NCBI RefSeq assembly: GCF_004342025.1
Contig: NZ_SLWN01000002.1
Span: forward strand, 434,001 to 498,000
DNA length: 64,000 nucleotides
Source of the DNA: Kribbella steppae
GTDB taxonomy: Bacteria > Actinomycetota > Actinomycetes > Propionibacteriales > Kribbellaceae
Direction of reading: 5' to 3'
Shown here in pieces: positions 59,636-64,000 of this stretch. The notes beneath the pieces are model-generated. The model searched no databases. It saw only the letters and a list, made by a program, of their open reading frames with translations, and was not told where the DNA came from. The position numbers and the translations under genes are program-made. Numbering within the stretch: position 1 is the first letter of the stretch; each line of letters starts with the position of its first letter.

Positions 59636-59811
59636 CCGGCGCCGGACGGGCAGCCCGGCATGCCGCAGTCGGTGGACTCGGGGACCTCGCCGTTGAGATC
59701 GTGTTCGTAGGCGTAGTGGAAGCAGTCCCAGTGCATCCGCTCGAACACCTCGTAGTCGTCGCGACTCGACTCCACCTGCTCACCGCAGCGCATGCACGTC
59801 TGGTCGCTCAT
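59632..59811 (-). CDS. Small cysteine-rich (zinc-ribbon-like) protein
   Basis: A 59-residue protein from ATG 59811: MSDQTCMRCGEQVESSRDDY, then EVFERMHWDCFHY and a second pair in STDCGMPGCP. CxxC, a HWDC, and a late C-x4-C give a possible two-site zinc fold. I recognise no family. The third-position GC bias of the frame and its clean start support translation. Its stop overlaps that of the convergent MFS remnant. Confidence 0.7.
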   Translation of the reverse strand: MSDQTCMRCGEQVESSRDDYEVFERMHWDCFHYAYEHDLNGEVPESTDCGMPGCPSGAG

Positions 59812-59899
59812 CCCGGCAACGTACCGCGCGCCGTCTCAGCCTGAGAAAATCCCCGCCCGGCAGCGACGGAGATTGTTAGGTTCGAGCAGACGAAAGGGG

Positions 59900-60556
59900 A
59901 TGCAGGTGCTGGTCAGTGGTGAGGCAATGCTCGGAATCGCGCTGGTCGAACTCGGATTGGTGATCATTCCCGGGCCGAACATGATCTACCTGGTCTCGCG
60001 GTCGGTCGCCCAGGGCCGCCGGGCCGGACTCGTCTCGCTGGCCGGCGTCGGCGTCGGCTTCCTGGTCTATCTCCTGGCCGCCAGCGCCGGACTCGCCACC
60101 TTGTTCGCGCTCGTCCCCGAGATCTACCTGACGCTGAAGCTGGCCGGCGCGGCGTACCTGCTCTGGCTCGCCTGGAACGCCTTCCGCCCCGGCGGTAGCT
60201 CGGTCTTCGCGACCCAGGAGCTGGAGCCCGACCGGCCGCGGAAGCTGTTCGGCATGGGTCTGCTCACCTGCCTGCTCAACCCGAAGATCGCCATTCTCTA
60301 CATCTCCCTGCTCCCCCAGTTCCTCGACCCGTCGCGCGGGCACCTCGGCACCCAGAGCCTGATCCTCGGCCTGGTCCAGCTCGCCGTCGGTGTCGCGGTG
60401 AACGCGATCTTCGTCATCACCGCCGGTTCGGTCGCCGTCTTCCTGGCCCGCCGCCCGACCTGGATGCGCATCCACCGCTACCTCACCGGCACCGCTCTCG
60501 CCGCCTTCGCCGTCCGCCTCGCCACCGACCGCGCCAAACCCCTCGCAACCCACTAG
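59900..60556 (+). CDS. LysE/RhtB-family amino-acid exporter
   Basis: About 218 residues with six helices. The LysE motif LGLVIIPGPNMIYLVSRSVAQGRRAGLVSLAGVGVGF and the later LLTCLLNPKIAILYISLLPQFL are typical. It exports amino acids or other small polar compounds. Starts at ATG 59900 (GAAAGGGG just before) or ATG 59927. A 13-bp palindrome, TCTCAGCCTGAGA, at 59834-59846 is a candidate operator. Confidence 0.9.
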   Translation: MQVLVSGEAMLGIALVELGLVIIPGPNMIYLVSRSVAQGRRAGLVSLAGVGVGFLVYLLAASAGLATLFALVPEIYLTLKLAGAAYLLWLAWNAFRPGGSSVFATQELEPDRPRKLFGMGLLTCLLNPKIAILYISLLPQFLDPSRGHLGTQSLILGLVQLAVGVAVNAIFVITAGSVAVFLARRPTWMRIHRYLTGTALAAFAVRLATDRAKPLATH

Positions 60557-60606
60557 CCAGGTAATTGACGTGCGGTGGGGCAGGCGGCTCGCGGATACTG
60601 CTGGGC

Positions 60607-61500
60607 GTGCCGATGCATCCTGGACAGCTGGACGTGACGACGGATCTGGTGACACGGCTCGTCCGGTCACAGTTCCCGGCGTGGAGCGGCCTGACCATCA
60701 ACCCCGTCACCTCGCACGGCACGGTGAACGCGCTGTTCCGGATCGGCGACGACCTGGTCGCGCGGCTCCCGATCGAGCCCGGCGACCCGGCCGAGGTGCG
60801 CAAAGACCTCGAGGCGGAAGCCGACGCCGCACGCCGGCTCCACGCCATCTCGCCGTACCCGACACCCGAACCGATCGAGATCGGCGAACCCGGCGAGGGG
60901 TACCCACTGCCCTGGGCCGTCTACAGCTGGCTCCCGGGGACCATCGCGTACGACGCCGATGTCGCCGGCTCGACCGGGTTCGCCGAGGACCTCGCGACGT
61001 TCGTGCACGCGCTGCGTGCCGTGCCGACCGAGGGTCGCGTGTTCACCGGCTCGTGGCGTGGCGGTGTACTCACAACGCACGACGACTACGTCGCCGACGG
61101 GCTCGAACGCAGCCGCGGGATGATCGACGTCGACGCCCTCGCCCGGCTCTGGGCCGACCTGCGCACCACCCCGCGGACCGAACCGGACGTCTGGGCGCAT
61201 CGCGACCTGATGCCCGGCAACCTGCTCGCCGAGAACCGCCGGCTCGTCGGCGTCATCGACGTCGGCACCTTCACCGTCGCGGACCCGGCCATCGACCTCG
61301 CCCCGGCCTGGAACCTCCTCGACACCGCTGCCCGGGCCGCGTTCCGTACGGCGATCGGCAGCGACGACAACGAATGGCGCCGCGGCATGGGCTGGTCCTT
61401 CGCCCAGGCGATCGGCTGCCTCTGGTACTACGTCGAAACCAACCCCGTCATGTCCCGCACCGCCCACCACACCCTGACGGCCCTGCTCACCGCGGAGTGA
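60607..61500 (+). CDS. Aminoglycoside phosphotransferase-like kinase
   Basis: About 297 residues. SHGTVNALFRIGDDLVARLPIEPG carries the ATP-lobe segment, and WAHRDLMPGNLLAENRRLVGVIDVGTFTVADPAIDLAPAWNL the catalytic His-Arg-Asp and metal Asp. It is close to macrolide 2'-phosphotransferase-like and hygromycin-type members, but resistance is not shown. GTG 60607 has GATACT 7 bp upstream and may be leaderless; ATG 60613 is the alternative. Confidence 0.87.
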   Translation: MPMHPGQLDVTTDLVTRLVRSQFPAWSGLTINPVTSHGTVNALFRIGDDLVARLPIEPGDPAEVRKDLEAEADAARRLHAISPYPTPEPIEIGEPGEGYPLPWAVYSWLPGTIAYDADVAGSTGFAEDLATFVHALRAVPTEGRVFTGSWRGGVLTTHDDYVADGLERSRGMIDVDALARLWADLRTTPRTEPDVWAHRDLMPGNLLAENRRLVGVIDVGTFTVADPAIDLAPAWNLLDTAARAAFRTAIGSDDNEWRRGMGWSFAQAIGCLWYYVETNPVMSRTAHHTLTALLTAE

Positions 61501-61510
61501 GGCGCCGTGC

Positions 61511-62242
61511 CTAGTCCGCCCGGCTAGCGACGAACACGAATTCCTTCCCGGGCCGATCCGGCGCTTCCCGTACGTCGTCCACCGCGAATCCAGCGGTCCG
61601 CAGCGACTCCTCGATCTCCACGCGCTCCCGAAACCGCAACGTCGAATCCGACGTCAGCACAGCGCCGTCCGACGAAAACACGTAGGTACCGCGGAACGAC
61701 ACGAACGGCAACTCGACGCTGGTCAGGTCAGACCAACTCTCGACCGTCTCGCCTCCCGCCACCGGCGTCACCTGGTGGGTGTCCTCCCGTGTCCACTCCT
61801 CCCACCCCCGCCGCGCAGGATCCCGCGTCTCGAAGACGAACCGCCCACCCGGCCGCAACGCACCCCGGACACCGCGCAGCGTCCCCGCCCACTCCTCATC
61901 GGTGAGGAACACCTGCGCGACGTTCCCCGTCATCACCGCCAGATCGACCTCGAGCGGCGGCAACGTGGTCGCATCCCCGTGAATCCACCGCACCCGCTCG
62001 GCAAACTCCTTGCCCTTAGCAACCTCCAGCGAGGCCTCCGCCGGATCCACCCCGACCACCTCAACCCCGAGCCGCCCCAGCCAACAGGCCAACTCCCCCG
62101 TCCCACACCCCACATCCAGCACCCGCCCCGCCCCGAACTCCTCCACCATCGCGACGTAATGCTCCAGATCCTCCCGCCGCCCCGGATCCAGCGCGTCATA
62201 AACCCCCGCCAACCGCGCAACCCCAAACAATGCGTCAACCAT
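61511..62242 (-). CDS. Class I SAM-dependent methyltransferase
   Basis: A 243-residue enzyme with motif I RVLDVGCGTGELACWLGRLGVEVVGVDPAEASLEVAK, the acidic loop GDATTLPPLEVDLAVMTGNVAQVFL and a beta-rich C-terminal half. Resembles the ubiE/COQ5-like free-standing methyltransferases with unknown acceptors. It converges with the kinase gene (10 bp apart) and is divergent from hipBA. Confidence 0.88.
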   Translation of the reverse strand: MVDALFGVARLAGVYDALDPGRREDLEHYVAMVEEFGAGRVLDVGCGTGELACWLGRLGVEVVGVDPAEASLEVAKGKEFAERVRWIHGDATTLPPLEVDLAVMTGNVAQVFLTDEEWAGTLRGVRGALRPGGRFVFETRDPARRGWEEWTREDTHQVTPVAGGETVESWSDLTSVELPFVSFRGTYVFSSDGAVLTSDSTLRFRERVEIEESLRTAGFAVDDVREAPDRPGKEFVFVASRAD

Positions 62243-62286
62243 CCCCCGACCGTATGCGGCCAGGCCCGACAGCCGCCACGGATTTT

Positions 62287-62358
62287 GCCAGCGTACGTTG
62301 ACATCTGGAGAATGCCAGCGTACGTTTGCATTTCGGTTCTGTCGCCGTACGCTTACAT
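62287..62358 (+). promoter_or_regulatory. hipBA promoter built of three 27-bp-phased repeats
   Basis: GCCAGCGTACGTTGACAT (62287), GCCAGCGTACGTTTGCAT (62314) and GTCGCCGTACGCTTACAT (62341) start exactly 27 bp apart. The middle one sits in a 22-bp imperfect palindrome centred on CGTACG. TTGACA of unit 1 (62298-62303) and TACGTT of unit 2 (62321-62326) form a 17-bp-spaced promoter; TTTGCA of unit 2 and TACGCT of unit 3 form a second. These are probable HipB operators covering tandem promoters. Confidence 0.7.
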
Positions 62359-62389
62359 ATGTGGAAATGCGGCTCTGAGGAGGTGGCAG

Positions 62390-62674
62390 GTGGACATCCG
62401 AACCCCCGGCGACCTGGGCGCCGTGGCACGAGGCCGCCGCCGCGCCCTCCGCCTGTCGCAGACCAAAGTGGCCGAAGCAGCAGGTGTGTCGAGGGTCTGG
62501 CTTGCCGAGTTCGAGAACGGCAAGCCGACAGTCGAACTCGGCCGTGTTCTCTCGGTCCTCCTGACGCTCGATCTCATCGTGGATGTGAGCGCTCCAGGGG
62601 AACCTGTCGCGGGCGCAGCGACGGAGCTGGATCTCGACTCCCTGATGGAGGAGTACAACCGGGGAGCAGAATGA
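62390..62674 (+). CDS. hipB: HipB-like antitoxin (Xre helix-turn-helix)
   Basis: A 94-residue DNA-binding protein starting DIRTPGDLGAVARGRRRALRLSQTKVAEAAGVSRVWLAEFENGKPTVELGRVLSVLLTL, a clear Xre fold, then a short acidic tail (DLDSLMEEYNRG). In HipBA systems HipB blocks the HipA kinase and represses the operon. GTG 62390 is preceded by GAGGAGGTGG; the stop overlaps hipA by 4 bp. Confidence 0.88.
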   Translation: MDIRTPGDLGAVARGRRRALRLSQTKVAEAAGVSRVWLAEFENGKPTVELGRVLSVLLTLDLIVDVSAPGEPVAGAATELDLDSLMEEYNRGAE

Positions 62675-63954
62675 CCGCGACTGAGCTCAGCCTGCTGCTC
62701 GGCGACGAAGTCGCGGGAACCGTGGCCCGACTCTCGAACGGCAAGCTGGCCTTCCAGTACGACGCGGCGTACGTCGCGAAGGGCAGCGCGGCCACACCGA
62801 TCTCGGTGTCCATGCCGACCCAGGTGACCTCGCACACCGACAGCCGGATCAACCCCTGGCTGTGGGGTTTGCTGCCGGACAACGACGCCGTACTGAATCG
62901 ATGGTCGCGCGAGTTCCACGTCTCGGCCGGCTCGGCCTTCGCTCTGTTGGCGACGCCGGTCGGTGAGGACTGCCCGGGCGCCGTACGGCTGATCCCAGCG
63001 GAGCGCCTGCCGGCGGAGGATGACTCCGGCCTGAGCGACGTCGAATGGCTGACCGAGGCGCAGATCGCGCAGCGGCTGCGTGATCTCAAGCGGGACCACA
63101 CCACGTGGCTCGGCGCAGACCATGCCGGGCGGTTCAGCCTGGCTGGGGCTCAGGCCAAGACCGCACTTCTCCGGGACGGAGATCGGTGGGGTGATCCGCA
63201 GGGGCCGACGGCAACCACTCACATCGTGAAGCCCGCCATCGAAGGTCTGGACATCCACGACCTCAACGAACACCTCTGCCTGTCAGCGATGCGTGCCGCC
63301 GGACTGTTAGCGGTCCGCAGCAGGGTCGAGCGGTTCGAGGACCAGAGCGCGATCGTCGTCGCCCGGTACGACCGCCTCTCGCGGGACGGGCGGCAACTTC
63401 GCGTGCATCAGGAAGATCTGTGCCAGGCACTGGGAGTCCATCCGGTGCGTAAGTATCAGAACGAAGGCGGGCCCGGGCCTCGAGACATAGCTGCTCTGTT
63501 CCAGCGAGTCATGCCACGCTCAGCGGCGCGAGAGGCAACGTTGTCGTTCCTCGACGGACTGGTGTGGAACTGGATCATCGCCGGCACTGACGCCCACGCC
63601 AAGAACTACTCGCTCCTCCTGCTCGGAGGCCAGGTGAGGCTTGCTCCGTTCTACGACGTCGCCTCCGCGCTGCCATACAACTCGATTCCCGAACAGAAGC
63701 TGCGTTTGGCCATGAAGTTCGGCAGTGGCTACGTCGTCAACCCAGCGGGCAGGCCGTGGGCCCGGCTCGCGACCGAACTGCAACTACCGGAGGCCGAGAT
63801 CCGCGATCGCGCCGGACGACTCGTCGCCACCGCCCCGGACGCTTTCGCCACCGCAGCCGCGGACCCCGCCGTACGTAGCCTCGAAGTCACACTTCCCGAT
63901 CGCCTGACCGACCTCATCGCCCAACGCGCCACCCGCTGCGCTCGATCCCTCTGA
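62671..63954 (+). CDS. hipA: HipA-family Ser/Thr kinase toxin
   Basis: A 427-residue kinase. The N-terminal HipA domain (ELSLLLGDEVAGTVARLSNGKLAFQYDAAYV) precedes the kinase core: FSLAGAQAKTALLRDGDRW (activation-loop serine region), THIVKPAIEG (ATP Lys), catalytic IIAGTDAHAKNYSLLLLGG and metal YDVASALPY. E. coli HipA phosphorylates glutamyl-tRNA synthetase and causes persistence; relatives target other tRNA synthetases. All key residues are present, so it looks active. The operon is controlled by the repeat promoter upstream. Confidence 0.92.
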   Translation: MTATELSLLLGDEVAGTVARLSNGKLAFQYDAAYVAKGSAATPISVSMPTQVTSHTDSRINPWLWGLLPDNDAVLNRWSREFHVSAGSAFALLATPVGEDCPGAVRLIPAERLPAEDDSGLSDVEWLTEAQIAQRLRDLKRDHTTWLGADHAGRFSLAGAQAKTALLRDGDRWGDPQGPTATTHIVKPAIEGLDIHDLNEHLCLSAMRAAGLLAVRSRVERFEDQSAIVVARYDRLSRDGRQLRVHQEDLCQALGVHPVRKYQNEGGPGPRDIAALFQRVMPRSAAREATLSFLDGLVWNWIIAGTDAHAKNYSLLLLGGQVRLAPFYDVASALPYNSIPEQKLRLAMKFGSGYVVNPAGRPWARLATELQLPEAEIRDRAGRLVATAPDAFATAAADPAVRSLEVTLPDRLTDLIAQRATRCARSL

Positions 63955-64000
63955 TCACGCCGAAGCGCATGCCAGCAGTTGGTTGAGGGACGCGGGGGTC

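Noticed and set aside
61775..62389. Upstream extension of the hipB frame (to 61775) and of the hipA frame (to 62326)
   Set aside because: They run through the antisense of the methyltransferase gene and through hipB; both real starts have good ribosome sites or a coupled overlap.

Overview
The window looks like chromosomal DNA of a high-GC actinomycete, most likely a Nocardioidaceae-type organism such as Kribbella (my inference; no rRNA or other marker gene is present). The signs are very high GC at third codon positions, many GTG starts and leaderless-looking promoters, mycothiol genes (mshB and a mycothiol-dependent-isomerase-type protein), a 7Fe ferredoxin, DUF3117 and DUF5302 small proteins, a DUF222/13E12 HNH protein and an actinobacterial-type succinate dehydrogenase operon. 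I see no tRNA, rRNA, CRISPR array, prophage or intact insertion sequence.

Layout. 0-5.5 kb: 5' end of a leucyl aminopeptidase, DUF3117, a PaaX regulator with a PaaG-like crotonase, a nested palindromic repeat that abuts a decayed esterase/beta-propeller pseudogene, then tag (3-methyladenine glycosylase) and an SRPBCC protein. 5.5-11.5 kb: a DivIVA-domain protein with a very long Gln/Pro-rich tail, a LOG-family hydrolase, dapE, a two-domain VOC protein and a mycothiol-dependent-type protein. 11.5-19.6 kb: a complete sugar-use locus (secreted carbohydrate-active protein, two permeases, Tat/lipoprotein binding protein, divergent SIS isomerase, PfkB kinase, LacI regulator) with two matching palindromic operators in the divergent promoter. 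20-28 kb: DUF222-HNH protein, GH92 alpha-mannosidase, epimerase and kinase. 28-36.8 kb: dapD, a lysozyme-like cell-wall protein, ferredoxin, a GNAT protein, a solitary MazF-like protein, VanW, a flavin reductase, mshB, an orphan LuxR HTH and a NUDIX enzyme. 36.8-40.7 kb: the succinate dehydrogenase operon, with a possible DtxR/IdeR box upstream and a hairpin over the sdhB start codon. 40.7-52 kb: UbiB kinase, MFS pump with TetR, carboxylesterase, pterin dehydratase, VOC, AraC, a BNR-type protein, an acyltransferase-fold protein, a second copy of the palindromic repeat, a polysaccharide deacetylase and DedA. 52-59 kb: a large LAL-type LuxR regulator divergent from a methyltransferase and an unusual alpha/beta-hydrolase::glycosyltransferase fusion, then an ArsR/AHSA1 pair. 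59-64 kb: two tiny proteins, a TetR/MFS deletion scar, LysE, a kinase, a methyltransferase and a HipBA toxin-antitoxin operon whose promoter consists of three 27-bp-phased repeats.

How the genes work together. The 11.5-19.6 kb block is a self-contained uptake and catabolic regulon under its own LacI repressor. dapD and dapE are two non-adjacent steps of the succinylase branch of lysine/diaminopimelate synthesis. mshB makes the thiol cofactor used by enzymes such as the MDMPI-domain protein. The most unusual items are the two-copy nested palindrome, the hydrolase-glycosyltransferase fusion with its divergent LuxR and near-perfect palindromic operator, the triple-repeat hipBA promoter, and three RNA hairpins or repeats placed directly on start or stop codons (sdhB, the lysozyme-like gene and the LuxR stop).
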